Part shown: positions 1 to 8,348 of the stretch, one piece after another
How the letters are laid out: every line of letters starts with the position of its first letter
Position numbering within the stretch: position 1 is the first letter of the stretch
Assembly (NCBI GenBank): GCA_946060825.1
Contig: CAMGPO010000008.1
Coordinates: 1-12,108, forward strand
Direction of reading: 5' to 3'
Length of the DNA stretch: 12,108 nucleotides
Source: an uncultured Clostridia bacterium
GTDB taxonomy: Bacteria > Bacillota > Clostridia > Oscillospirales > Oscillospiraceae
Notes under the pieces: generated by a model
Seen by the model: the letters and a program-made list of their open reading frames with translations, nothing else
Database searches by the model: none
What the model was told of the DNA's origin: nothing
Position numbers and translations under genes: made by a program

Positions 1-35
1 TTGAAGGTGCCGCCGTAGATGCCGATCCTGCCCAT
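1..35 (-). CDS. nadD: Nicotinate-nucleotide adenylyltransferase, N-terminal fragment (cut by window edge)
   Basis: Only the first 11 codons and part of the next are inside the window; they read MGRIGIYGGTF followed by the first two bases of an Asn codon. This matches the start of NadD, whose nucleotide-binding motif is GGTFNPxHxGH. NadD transfers AMP from ATP to nicotinate mononucleotide, the penultimate step of NAD synthesis. The ATG follows the yhbY stop by 6 nt, and a GGGAGG ribosome binding site overlaps the end of yhbY. The yhbY-nadD order is common in Bacillota and supports the call. Other members of the HIGH-type nucleotidyltransferase superfamily start similarly, so the call rests partly on context. 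Confidence 0.8.
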   Translation of the reverse strand, partial: MGRIGIYGGTF

Positions 36-41
36 ATCTGG

Positions 42-500
42 TCAGTCCTCCCGGTTTTTCTTTTTCTGCCGCTGGCGCTCGATGGAAGCCTCGATGGCGG
101 CCTGCTTGAAGAAGGCGTTCTTCCGTTCCCGCTCCTCCTTCATCTGCTTGCGGCGCTTCTGCACGCCGGCCTTGACGGGATTCACGGTTTTTTTCTTCTC
201 CCGGGCAGCCTTTTCCTGGGCCTCCCGCTCCAGTTTTTTGGACTTGCGGTAGATCACAAACTTGGAACCTACGGTCTGGACGCCGTCAGCGCCGGTGGCC
301 TCACAGATCGCGTCACTGGCCTCCCGGGCCGTCAGCAGAGACGTCTCCAGAGCGCGGCCCTTGACCAGTTCCCGGGCTTCCAGCAGGATCTCCGCCTCGG
401 CAATCACGTTGGGCGTCACGCCCTCCTTGCCGACGATCAGAGTGGTATCGAGGCCGTTGGCCTTCGTGCGCAGCTCAGCCCGTTCTTTACTTGTCAGCAT
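42..500 (-). CDS. yhbY: YhbY-family RNA-binding protein with a long basic C-terminal tail
   Basis: A 152-residue protein. Residues 1-88 form a CRS1-YhbY (CRM) RNA-binding domain: it opens MLTSKERAELR, carries the GxxG-type loop VGKEGVT at about 23-29, and closes with GSKFVIYRKSKK. YhbY proteins bind pre-50S ribosomal particles and act in large-subunit assembly. The family is usually about 95-100 residues. Here residues 89-152 add a tail very rich in Lys, Arg and Glu, probably helical or disordered. The ATG has a GGAGG site 9 nt upstream, and the gene overlaps the 3' end of rdgB by 14 nt, suggesting coupled translation. The domain call is firm; the role of the tail is unknown. Confidence 0.9.
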   Translation of the reverse strand: MLTSKERAELRTKANGLDTTLIVGKEGVTPNVIAEAEILLEARELVKGRALETSLLTAREASDAICEATGADGVQTVGSKFVIYRKSKKLEREAQEKAAREKKKTVNPVKAGVQKRRKQMKEERERKNAFFKQAAIEASIERQRQKKKNRED

Positions 501-1095
501 GGCGTTCCGCCTCCTTCAGTTTCGCGGCCAGCGCCTGCAGGGCGCGGGCACGGTGAGAGATTTCGTTCTTACGTTCCGGGGCCATCTCGGCCATGGTCTT
601 GCCGTCCGATTCGACGAAAAAGACCGGGTCATAGCCGAAGCCGTTCTCGCCCCGGGGCGCCCGAAGGATCACGCCCGGGCACTCCCCTCTCGCCACGACG
701 GCGCTGCCGTCAGGGTACAGCAGGGTGATGACGGAGACGAAGCGGGCCGTCCGCCGTTCCTCCGGTACAGTTTCCAGCAGGGACAGCAGATATTCATACC
801 GCTCCCGGTCGCTGTGGCAGCGGTCACCGCCAAACCGGGCCGAGTAAATGCCGGGGGCGCCGTCCAGGGCGTCCACCATCAGGCCGGAGTCGTCGGCGAT
901 GGCCGGCAGGCCGCTTTTCTCCATGACGGCCCGGGCTTTGAGCATGGAATTTTCTTCAAAGGTCGTGCCGGTCTCCTCGACGTCCACGTCGATGCCCAGC
1001 TCCGACTGCAGCACGAGCTGCAGATCAAATTGTTCCACAATTTTGGAGATTTCCTCCAGCTTGTGGGCATTTTTGCTCGCCAGAACCGCTCTCAT
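487..1095 (-). CDS. rdgB: XTP/dITP diphosphatase (non-canonical purine NTP pyrophosphatase, RdgB/HAM1 family)
   Basis: A 202-residue cytoplasmic enzyme that hydrolyses dITP, ITP and XTP to monophosphate and pyrophosphate, keeping deaminated purines out of DNA and RNA. Family motifs appear in order: SKNAHK at 7-12 (nucleotide phosphate contact), TTFEENS at 44-50 (metal-binding Glu region), ADDSGL at 67-72 (acidic catalytic residues), GFGYDPVF at 152-159 and SHRARA at 180-185 (base recognition). The length is normal for the family. The ATG overlaps the stop of rph in an ATGA arrangement (4 nt), and its GGAGG site lies inside rph, so expression is probably translationally coupled. RdgB next to RNase PH is a common pairing in bacteria. 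No odd residues were seen. Confidence 0.95.
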   Translation of the reverse strand: MRAVLASKNAHKLEEISKIVEQFDLQLVLQSELGIDVDVEETGTTFEENSMLKARAVMEKSGLPAIADDSGLMVDALDGAPGIYSARFGGDRCHSDRERYEYLLSLLETVPEERRTARFVSVITLLYPDGSAVVARGECPGVILRAPRGENGFGYDPVFFVESDGKTMAEMAPERKNEISHRARALQALAAKLKEAERHADK

Positions 1096-1808
1096 TCCGC
1101 TTCCTCCAGGTATTTCTTCTGCAGGGCCGTCAGCTCGGCGATACCGCCCGCGCAGAGCTGCACCAGGTTCTGCTGCTCCTCCACGGTGAAGGGCCGGCCC
1201 TCGCCGGTGCCCTGCACCTCGATCAGGCGGCCGTCGGCCGTCATCACGCAGTTGAGGTCGACCATGGCGGAGGAATCCTCCTCATAGCAGAGGTCGAGCA
1301 TCGGCACGTCGGCCACGATGCCGGCGGAAACAGCGGCGACGCTGGTTTTCAGCGGCATCTGTTCCAGCAGGCCGGCCTTCATCAGTCTTTTGCAGGCGAT
1401 GGCCGCGGCCAGCCAGCCGCCGGTGACGGAGGCCGTTCTGGTGCCGCCGTCGCCCTGCAAAACGTCGCAGTCCACGGTAATCGTCCGCTCACCCAGGGCC
1501 TCGAGGTCGGCGGCGCCGCGGAGGCTGCGGCCGATGAGCCGCTGGATCTCTGCGCTGCGGGGCGAGAGCTTGAGCTTGCTGACGTCGCGCTTGGAGCGCT
1601 CCCGGTTGGCCCGGGGCAGCATCGAATACTCCGCCGTGATCCAGCCGCCGGACTGGACGTGGGGCGGGACTTTTTCTTCCACAGAGGCGTTGCAGAGCAC
1701 CATGGTGTTTCCCATTTCGATGAGGACGCTGCCCTCGGCAAAGCGGTTAAAGCCTACAGTAATCTTCACGGGCCGCAGTTCGTCGTTCTTTCTTCCGTCA
1801 ATCCGCAT
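1092..1808 (-). CDS. rph: Ribonuclease PH
   Basis: A 238-residue phosphate-dependent 3'-5' exoribonuclease that trims nucleotides after the CCA end of tRNA precursors, releasing nucleoside diphosphates. The protein starts MRIDGRKNDELRPV, a typical RNase PH opening. It has the RSAEIQRLIGRSLR segment at 84-97, the phosphate-binding GDGGTRTASVTGG at 119-131 and the acidic pair Asp178 and Asp184 (EEDSSAMVDLN). The pair corresponds in position to the catalytic aspartates known in the family. The length is usual and the protein appears intact. The ATG lies 9 nt after the ftsY stop, with a GAGG site overlapping that stop, and the 3' end overlaps rdgB by 4 nt. Confidence 0.96.
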   Translation of the reverse strand: MRIDGRKNDELRPVKITVGFNRFAEGSVLIEMGNTMVLCNASVEEKVPPHVQSGGWITAEYSMLPRANRERSKRDVSKLKLSPRSAEIQRLIGRSLRGAADLEALGERTITVDCDVLQGDGGTRTASVTGGWLAAAIACKRLMKAGLLEQMPLKTSVAAVSAGIVADVPMLDLCYEEDSSAMVDLNCVMTADGRLIEVQGTGEGRPFTVEEQQNLVQLCAGGIAELTALQKKYLEEAE

Positions 1809-1817
1809 GGCAGTACC

Positions 1818-2720
1818 TCAAATCAGGGCCTCGACGAAGGCCTTACCCTCAAAGGGCATCAGGTCGTCCATCTGCTCGCCGACGCCGATGTACTTGACCG
1901 GAATCTGCAGGCTGTCCGCCACGGCGACCACGATACCACCCTTGGCGGTGCCGTCCAGCTTGGTCAGCACAAGGCCAGTCACGCCGGCGATCTCCTTGAA
2001 CTGTTTGGCCTGCAGGAGGCCGTTCTGGCCGGTGGTGGCATCCAGTACCAGCAGGACTTCCTTGCTGGACTCCGGCAGTTCCCGATTGATGATCTTGGAG
2101 ATCTTGCCCAGCTCGTTCATCAGGTTCTGCTTGTTGTGGAGACGGCCGGCGGTGTCGCAGATGACCACGTCGGACTTCCGCGCCCGGGCGGCGGAGATCG
2201 CGTCAAAAACAACGGCGGCGGGGTCTGCGCCCTCGTCCTGCCGGATGATGTCCACGCCGGCCCGATTCGCCCAGATCTCAAGCTGATCCGCAGCGGCGGC
2301 CCGGAAGGTGTCGGCGGCGCAGAGCAGCACCTTTTTACCGCTCCCGGCCAGCTGGCCCGCCAGCTTGCCGATGGTGGTGGTCTTGCCGACACCGTTGACG
2401 CCGATGACCAAGATAACCGCCGGTTTGGTACTGAGATTCAGGGCTGTGTCGCCCACGTCCAGCATCTCGCAGAGCACCTCACGCAGGGCTGCCTTCACCT
2501 CGTCCGGCTTTGTCAGGTAGTTCTTCCGCACCTTCTCGCGGAGCTTTTCCGTGGCCTTTCCGGCGGTCTCCACGCCGAGGTCGGCGAGGATCAGCAGCTC
2601 CTCCAGCTCGTCATAGAAGTCGTCGTCGATCTCCGTAAAGGAGAAGGTCTCGCTCAGCGAGTACTGCATGGCCTTGGCCGTCTTGGCCAGGCCGCTCTTG
2701 ATCTTGTCAAAAAATCCCAT
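1818..2720 (-). CDS. ftsY: Signal recognition particle receptor FtsY
   Basis: A 300-residue SRP GTPase that receives ribosome-SRP complexes at the membrane and passes nascent membrane proteins to the Sec translocon. An N-terminal helical domain (about 1-85, beginning MGFFDKIKSGL) precedes the NG GTPase domain. GTPase motifs are G1 GVNGVGKTT at 107-115, DTFRAAA at 137-143, DTAGR at 189-193 and TKLDG at 253-257. The closing GVGEQMDDLMPF at 279-290 is diagnostic of FtsY rather than Ffh, and the Met-rich M domain of Ffh is absent. The long acidic A domain of enterobacterial FtsY is missing, as is usual in Gram-positive bacteria. The gene begins 13 nt after smc with a GGGAGA site, and smc-ftsY adjacency is widespread in Bacillota. 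Confidence 0.97.
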   Translation of the reverse strand: MGFFDKIKSGLAKTAKAMQYSLSETFSFTEIDDDFYDELEELLILADLGVETAGKATEKLREKVRKNYLTKPDEVKAALREVLCEMLDVGDTALNLSTKPAVILVIGVNGVGKTTTIGKLAGQLAGSGKKVLLCAADTFRAAAADQLEIWANRAGVDIIRQDEGADPAAVVFDAISAARARKSDVVICDTAGRLHNKQNLMNELGKISKIINRELPESSKEVLLVLDATTGQNGLLQAKQFKEIAGVTGLVLTKLDGTAKGGIVVAVADSLQIPVKYIGVGEQMDDLMPFEGKAFVEALI

Positions 2721-2733
2721 AGCGTATCTCCCG

Positions 2734-5700
2734 TTATTCTGTAATTCCCAACTGTTCCACCATCTGATTCATGTCCAGATGGAGCATTTTTGAAACGCCC
2801 TGCTCCTGCATCGTGACGCCGTAGAGGGTGTCGGCCTCCTCCATGGTGCCGCGGCGGTGGGTGACGACGATAAACTGGGTCATCTTGCTCAGAGACCGGA
2901 GATAGGAGGCGAAACGTTCCACGTTCCGGTCGTCCAGGGCCGCGTCAATCTCGTCCAGCATACAGAAGGGCGTTGGCCGCACCTTCAAAATGGCAAAGTA
3001 GAGAGCGATGGCCACGAAGGCCTTCTCGCCGCCGGAGAGCAGCGTGATGGTCTTGAGCTGCTTGCCGGGCGGCTGCACCCGGATCTCGATGCCGCATTCC
3101 AGCGGATTCTCCGGATCCTCCAGCTCCAGCGAAGCCCGGCCGCCGCCGAACATCTCCGTGAAGGTCTGGCCAAAGTAGGTGTTGATCTTCCCGAATTCCG
3201 TCGTGAAAATGGCGGTCATTTCCCTGGTGATGGAGCGAATGATCTCCTCCAGGTCTTTTTTGGAACTGAGAACGTCGTCCCTCTGAGAGGTCAGGTACTC
3301 ATAGCGCTCGTTGACCCGGGCGAACTCGTCGATGGCGCCCAGGTTCGGCGTGCCCAGGCCGCTGATCTTCCGCTTCAGCTCGGTGATCTTCCGCTGGCCC
3401 TGGGCCGCGCTCTCAATCTCCGCCCGCTCGGCGGAGGCCGTCGACCGGGTCAGGCCGTAGGTGTCCCAGAGCTTGTCAATGATCTGCTTCTCCTCCAGCT
3501 CGGCGGAGATCTTCTTCTGTTCCAGGCGGGCGCTTTCCCGCTCCATATTTAAAATGTCCTTGTTCTTGTCCTGAGCGCTGCGCTCGGAGACAGTTTTTTC
3601 CGCCTCAGCGGCCATTCTCTGCCGCGTCAGCTCCGCAAGAATCTCCCGCTGCTGCGCCGCCTGTTCCAGCAACGCCTGCCGCCGGGCTTCCAATGCCTCG
3701 ATCCTTTTTTCGGTCTCCTTATTCTCCGCGTCGCAGGCGGCAAGCAGCCGCTCCTTCTGGAGACTGTCGCCCTGCATCTGCTCAGAGAGCTGCCGGAGCT
3801 GCAAAAGGCCGTCCCGGACGCTGTCCCGCTCGGCCTCGGCGGCCGCCTGTTCCAGCTTCCGCGCCTCGATCTCACCGGTCAGCTTCTGCACCTTGCATGC
3901 CGTCTCGGAGCGGCCCAGCTCCAGCTTGTCCAACTCCGCCTGCAGGCCCTCGATCTGCTCCCGCAGGAGGGCTGCCTGGGCCTGTTTGGCCACGGCGGTC
4001 TGCCGCAGCTCCTCCAGCCGCGCATTGGCGGCCCCGGCCTCCCGCTCATCGGAACGGATGACGTCCGCCACGGTTTCCAGCATCTGGCCGAAGTGGCGAA
4101 GATCGCCCTCCAGCCGCAGCGCCTTGTCCTCGGCCTCGCGGAGCTGGCCGGACACGACGCTCATCTCATAGCGCACCTCTTCGGCGCTGCGGACGGCATC
4201 CTGCAGAGCCTTCTGTTCCTCGTCCAGCTTCATGGCAAACTGCTGGTACTGCCGCCGCAGCTTTTCCAGCTCGTTGGCCCGGGAGAGGATGCCCGCGTTC
4301 TTCGACACGGAGCCGCCGGTCATGGAGCCGCCTGCATTGATGACCTGACCGTCCAGGGTCACGATGCGGAAACGGTTGCCGAACTTCCGCGCCATGGGAA
4401 TGGCATAATCGAGATCCTCGGCAATGACCGTACGGCCAAGCAGATTCAGGATAATCTCGCGATAGCACTCGTCACACTGCACCAGGTCGGAGGCGATGCC
4501 AACGAAGCCGGCGGCATCCTCCAGCCCCCGTTCCTGCAGGGTTCTGCCCCGGATGACGCTCACGGGCAGGAAGGTGGCCCGGCCGCCGTCCCTCCGTTTG
4601 AGCAGATTGATGGCCGCCTTGCCATCACCCTCCGTGGAGACAATAATATGCTGCAATGCCGCGCCGAGGGCTGTCTCAATGGCCACGCTGCAGGTTTCGT
4701 CCGTCCGGATCAGCCGGGAGACCGGTCCGTGGATACCCGAAAGGGTTCCCTTTTCCTGCTCCTGCATGACAATCCGGACGGCCTTGGAATAGCCCTCGTA
4801 GTCCTTCTCCATCTCCTGCAGGAGACGGATGCGGGAGCGCAGGGTGTCGTTCTGAATCTTCCGCTGATTGACCTGCTGCTGCAGGGTCGCCTGCCGTTCC
4901 TCACGGCTGCGGAGGCGGAGCTGGTAACCGGCGATGGTGTTGTTCGCGGCGGTGACGTCGTCCTTTGCCTCCCGCAGCTCCCGGGCGCAGTCCTTCTGCT
5001 GGCCCTCCAGCTCGCTCTGCCGGTTCCGGGCCGCCTGCAATTCTGCGGTCACAGTCTCCTGCCGCCGGGCAGTCTCCTCTGCCGCGGCATCGGCAGACTC
5101 CGCCTCGGCCGTCCGCTGGGCCAGCTGGGATTTCGCGTCGCCCAGCCGGTTCTGCAGGGACAGGTACTCCCGGGCGATGCCCTCGCCGGACTCCGCCAAA
5201 GCACGGGCCTGCGCCTCGAGCTTTTCCAGCGCCTCGCCCCGGGCCGTCGTTTCGCGGCCTATTTCCGCGATCCGCTGCTCGCTGCGCTCGATCTGGGCGC
5301 CGAGGCTGCTCTTTCGGTTTTCCTGCTGGGTCAGTTCCTCGCGGATCCGCTCCATGTTGGCGTTGTTATTTTCAATGGCGGAGCGCAAAACATTCTTCTC
5401 GCCCTCCAGCCGCTGTATCTGTCCGTCCGTCTCGCCAATCCCACCGCGCTGGGCGTCCAGCTTTTCGTCAAATTCCCGCAGGGACGCGGCCAGCTCGTCG
5501 GCCTTCCGGTAGAGTTCGTCCAGGGCCTCATGCTCCTGGGCAAGAATAAAGGCCGCAGAGGCAAAGTCCTCCTCCGCTTTCTTCTTTGCGGCGCTGAGCC
5601 GCTCGAGGCTGTCCAGCCAGACGGCAACCTCTACGCCCTTCAGTTCGTCCCGAAGGGCCAGGTATTTCTTCGCCTTTTCCGCCTGTTCCCGCAGGGGCTC

Positions 5701-6306
5701 TACCTGCAGCTCCAGCTCGGCGATCTTGTCGCCGATGCGCATCAGGTTGTCCTCAGTGGCTGCGAGACGGCGCTCCGTCTCCTCCTTACGGTGACGGAAC
5801 TTGGAGATGCCCGCCGCCTCCTCAAAGATTTCCCGGCGGTCGGTGCTCTTGAGGGAGAGGATCTCGTCAATCCGGCCCTGGCTGATGTTGGCGTATCCCT
5901 CCTTGCCGAGGCCGGTGTCCATAAACAGCTCGTTCACATCCCGCAGGCGGGCGCTCTGCTTATTGATATAAAATTCACTTTCGCCGGAACGGTAATACCG
6001 GCGGGTCACCATGATCTCCTTGGCATCCATCCGCAGGGCGCCATCGGAGTTATCCAGGATCAGCGACGCCTCGGCAAAGCCCACCTGGGCCCGCTTCTGG
6101 GTGCCGCCAAAGATAACATCCTCCATCTTCGCGCCGCGGAGGGCTTTGGTGCTCTGCTCGCCCATGACCCAGCGGATGGCGTCGGAGATATTCGATTTGC
6201 CGCTGCCGTTGGGGCCGACGATGGCGGTGATGTCGCTGCCAAAGGTCAGTACCGTCTTGTCCGCGAAGGACTTGAAGCCCTGCAGCTCCAGGGATTTCAG
6301 ATACAC
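2734..6306 (-). CDS. smc: Chromosome segregation ATPase SMC
   Basis: A 1190-residue SMC protein, normal length for the bacterial family. The N-terminal head has Walker A GPNGSGKSN at 31-39 and the QSTKALRG loop at 51-58. A coiled coil runs from about 165 to 515, the hinge from about 520 to 665 (ending in a Gly-rich GGSMTGGSV stretch), and a return coiled coil to about 1000. The C-terminal head has the ABC signature LSGGEKAF from about 1090 and Walker B FCMLDEIDAALDD from about 1114. Dimers work with ScpA and ScpB to extrude DNA loops and compact the origin region; neither partner is in this window. The start is a GTG, chosen because the conserved MYLKSLELQGFKSF opening begins there and a GAGGTGG site lies 4 nt upstream. 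It is the first gene of the housekeeping operon. Confidence 0.98.
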   Translation of the reverse strand: MYLKSLELQGFKSFADKTVLTFGSDITAIVGPNGSGKSNISDAIRWVMGEQSTKALRGAKMEDVIFGGTQKRAQVGFAEASLILDNSDGALRMDAKEIMVTRRYYRSGESEFYINKQSARLRDVNELFMDTGLGKEGYANISQGRIDEILSLKSTDRREIFEEAAGISKFRHRKEETERRLAATEDNLMRIGDKIAELELQVEPLREQAEKAKKYLALRDELKGVEVAVWLDSLERLSAAKKKAEEDFASAAFILAQEHEALDELYRKADELAASLREFDEKLDAQRGGIGETDGQIQRLEGEKNVLRSAIENNNANMERIREELTQQENRKSSLGAQIERSEQRIAEIGRETTARGEALEKLEAQARALAESGEGIAREYLSLQNRLGDAKSQLAQRTAEAESADAAAEETARRQETVTAELQAARNRQSELEGQQKDCARELREAKDDVTAANNTIAGYQLRLRSREERQATLQQQVNQRKIQNDTLRSRIRLLQEMEKDYEGYSKAVRIVMQEQEKGTLSGIHGPVSRLIRTDETCSVAIETALGAALQHIIVSTEGDGKAAINLLKRRDGGRATFLPVSVIRGRTLQERGLEDAAGFVGIASDLVQCDECYREIILNLLGRTVIAEDLDYAIPMARKFGNRFRIVTLDGQVINAGGSMTGGSVSKNAGILSRANELEKLRRQYQQFAMKLDEEQKALQDAVRSAEEVRYEMSVVSGQLREAEDKALRLEGDLRHFGQMLETVADVIRSDEREAGAANARLEELRQTAVAKQAQAALLREQIEGLQAELDKLELGRSETACKVQKLTGEIEARKLEQAAAEAERDSVRDGLLQLRQLSEQMQGDSLQKERLLAACDAENKETEKRIEALEARRQALLEQAAQQREILAELTRQRMAAEAEKTVSERSAQDKNKDILNMERESARLEQKKISAELEEKQIIDKLWDTYGLTRSTASAERAEIESAAQGQRKITELKRKISGLGTPNLGAIDEFARVNERYEYLTSQRDDVLSSKKDLEEIIRSITREMTAIFTTEFGKINTYFGQTFTEMFGGGRASLELEDPENPLECGIEIRVQPPGKQLKTITLLSGGEKAFVAIALYFAILKVRPTPFCMLDEIDAALDDRNVERFASYLRSLSKMTQFIVVTHRRGTMEEADTLYGVTMQEQGVSKMLHLDMNQMVEQLGITE

Positions 6307-6336
6307 GCTTCCACCTCAATGATTCTGTCGCATTAA

Positions 6337-6372
6337 CTGAATTATGATACCATTTGAAAAAACTCCCGTCAA
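6337..6372 (-). promoter_or_regulatory. Sigma-A-type promoter of the smc operon
   Basis: On the minus strand TTGACG (6367-6372) is followed after exactly 17 nt by TATCAT (6344-6349). Each box matches the housekeeping consensus at five of six positions. Transcription should start near 6337, giving a 5' UTR of about 30 nt before the smc GTG. No operator-like repeat was noticed around it. The stretch from 6373 up to the cstA terminator shows nothing else that can be supported. Confidence 0.75.
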
Positions 6373-6508
6373 CCGTCAGATTGCCTTTTTCGGCGTCCTG
6401 TCGTGTCTTTCCCCGGTTTTTTCCTGGGTTTTTGCGAAATTTGCCCTGTTGCAGGCACTAATTGGACCGCAGCGTCCGCCTCTCACTTCCCCGTTACCCG
6501 AATACAGC

Positions 6509-6536
6509 AAAATACCACCCCGGGAGGGGTGGTATT
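6509..6536 (-). terminator. Intrinsic terminator of cstA
   Basis: A perfect 11-bp inverted repeat (AATACCACCCC pairing with GGGGTGGTATT) with a 4-nt loop, followed on the minus strand by a short TTTT run overlapping the stem end. It begins 18 nt after the cstA stop codon and separates cstA from the smc promoter. The arm sequence is symmetrical, but the plus-strand side lacks a comparable T run, which supports minus-strand use. Confidence 0.85.
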
Positions 6537-6554
6537 CTGTGTGTATGCAGGAAC

Positions 6555-8255
6555 TTATTCCGCTTCCGCTGCGGCTTTGTTTTTGGAGGTCAGCGCCTTG
6601 AAGCCTTCGATGACAACGACGACGCCGAGAGCCAGGATCAGCACGGCAAAGACGAGCTGAAGTGCGCTGCCGCCGATGCCGAGGGTGCCGGTCGCGCCGG
6701 TGGTCAGGGCAGTGGCGAGCTTCTTGATAGTCATGACCAGAGCGGTGAAGGTGACACAAACCATGATGACCATGGGAATCCACAGCATCCAGCCCTTGCG
6801 GTTGGTGCGCTTCAGGAAGACGGCGCAGGCCAGCAGCGCCAAGGCGGAGAGGAGCTGGTTCGCAGAGCCGAACAGGGGCCAGATGGAGGCGTAGCCGGCC
6901 TTGGCCAGCAGATAGGCCAGCACCAGGGTGACGATGGTGGAGAAGTATTTGCTGGTCAGAACCTTGCGCACGGGACTCATCTTATCATCCTCGATGGACT
7001 CGTCCAGGAACAGCTCCTGGAAGGACATCCGGCCGATCCGGGCCACGGAGTCCAGGGAGGTCAGGGCGAAGGCGGAGACCGCCAGGTTGATGAGGGTGAA
7101 GACCACGCTCTGAGGCAGGCCGATGGTCGCGAGGAAGTTGGAGATGCCGCCGGCGAAGATCTGGGCGGGGGTCGTATAGCCCTGCTCCGCGGCAGCGCCG
7201 GTGGCAAAGGACGCCACGGCGACCAGGGAGATGACGGCCAGCATGGACTCCATCAGCATGGCGCCGAAGGAGACAGGCAGCATGTTCTTCTCGTTCTTGA
7301 TCTGCTTGGATGCGGTGCCGGAGGAAACCAGGGAGTGGAAGCCGGACACGGCGCCGCAGGCGATGGTGACGAACAGGATGGGGAACAGATAGCCGGTGCC
7401 CTCCACATAGAAGCTGGTGAAAGCGGGCAGGTTGATCGTGGGATTGGCCGCGAAAACGCCGACAACGGCGGCGATGATCATGGCGATCAGCAGGTAGCTG
7501 TTCAGGTAGTCGCGGGGCTGGAGCAGGGCCCAGACCGGGACAACGGAGGCGATGAAGATATAGGCGAAGATGATGAGGTGCCAGGTTTTGCCGGCCACGA
7601 ACACAGGCAGATTCATGCCCAGAACGACGGCGGCAATCAGCAGAACAACAGCCACGGCCGTGTTAGCCCACTTGTTCAGCTTGGCATAGCGGATCAGACA
7701 GCCCAGGACAACGGCGAACACGATGAAGAGCATCGAGGTGGTGGCAACGGCGCCGTTGGCCTGAATGAGAGCGCCCTCGGCGTTAAAGCCGTTGAAAGTG
7801 CTGGCGACCACATCGGCGAAAGCGGCGACGACCAGAATGCAGAACAGCCAGCAGAAGGCCAGGAAGAGCTTCTTGCCGATTTTGCCGATGTAGCGCTCGA
7901 TGATGTAACCGATGGAGCGGCCCTTATTCTTCACGGAAGCGTACATGGACACAAAGTCCTGCACCGCACCAAAGAATACACCGCCGATGAGAACCCACAG
8001 CAGGACAGGGACCCAGCCGAACACAGCGGCCTGAATGGGACCGTTGATGGGGCCTGCGCCTGCGATGGACGCGAACTGATGGCCAAAGACAACGTTGGTG
8101 TCTGCAGGCTCATAGTCAACGCCATCCTCCAGTTCGTAGGCGGGGGTTTTTGCGTTGGGATCGATGCCCCAGGTCTTGGCCAGCCATCTGCCATAGAACA
8201 GATAGGCGCCGCCAAGTACCACGATGGCAATGACCATGATGAGAATGCCGTTCAT
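6555..8255 (-). CDS. cstA: Carbon starvation protein A family transporter (peptide or pyruvate uptake)
   Basis: A 566-residue polytopic membrane protein with many hydrophobic segments, the first at about 3-21. CstA-family signatures are GHQFASIAGAGPINGPIQA at 58-76, CGAVSGFHSLVSSGTASKQI at 300-319, the TSLDSVARIGRMSFQEL segment at 399-415 and PLFGSANQLLSALALL at 460-475. Family members import peptides or pyruvate; which substrate applies here cannot be read from the sequence. E. coli CstA is about 700 residues, and this is a shorter form like those of many Bacillota. The ATG at 8255 is chosen because AAGGAGG lies 10 nt upstream and conserved sequence starts there; an in-frame extension to 8432 would run through the leader RNA. 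The gene stands alone, with its own promoter, a T-box leader and a terminator. Confidence 0.93.
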   Translation of the reverse strand: MNGILIMVIAIVVLGGAYLFYGRWLAKTWGIDPNAKTPAYELEDGVDYEPADTNVVFGHQFASIAGAGPINGPIQAAVFGWVPVLLWVLIGGVFFGAVQDFVSMYASVKNKGRSIGYIIERYIGKIGKKLFLAFCWLFCILVVAAFADVVASTFNGFNAEGALIQANGAVATTSMLFIVFAVVLGCLIRYAKLNKWANTAVAVVLLIAAVVLGMNLPVFVAGKTWHLIIFAYIFIASVVPVWALLQPRDYLNSYLLIAMIIAAVVGVFAANPTINLPAFTSFYVEGTGYLFPILFVTIACGAVSGFHSLVSSGTASKQIKNEKNMLPVSFGAMLMESMLAVISLVAVASFATGAAAEQGYTTPAQIFAGGISNFLATIGLPQSVVFTLINLAVSAFALTSLDSVARIGRMSFQELFLDESIEDDKMSPVRKVLTSKYFSTIVTLVLAYLLAKAGYASIWPLFGSANQLLSALALLACAVFLKRTNRKGWMLWIPMVIMVCVTFTALVMTIKKLATALTTGATGTLGIGGSALQLVFAVLILALGVVVVIEGFKALTSKNKAAAEAE

Positions 8256-8297
8256 TGATTGTTTTCCTCCTTCTATTTCTTGCAGGGATTGAATTTC

Positions 8298-8321
8298 AAA
8301 ATAGCGCATTTGCTCTATTTT
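8298..8321 (-). repeat. Inverted repeat between the T-box terminator and the cstA ribosome binding site
   Basis: AAAATAG pairs with CTATTTT, continues through one A-G mismatch and a GC/GC step, and closes on a 4-nt AAAT loop. It lies in the 94-nt stretch between the T-box terminator and the cstA start, about 25 nt upstream of the AGGAGG site. It is not followed by a T run, so it is unlikely to be a second terminator. It could be an mRNA hairpin or a DNA operator; the sequence does not decide. Confidence 0.45.
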
Positions 8322-8348
8322 TCCAGGGGAAACAGGGCCAATACCGCG

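Noticed and set aside
4093..6336. Long plus-strand reading frame of 747 codons opposite smc
   Set aside because: It is the antisense of smc; high GC third positions make stop codons rare on the opposite strand. The product resembles no family, and the smc frame has clear head and hinge motifs.
6462..8258. Plus-strand 598-codon frame opposite cstA, rich in Gly, Asp, His and Gln
   Set aside because: The composition is that expected for the antisense of a hydrophobic membrane protein; no plausible start signal or motif.
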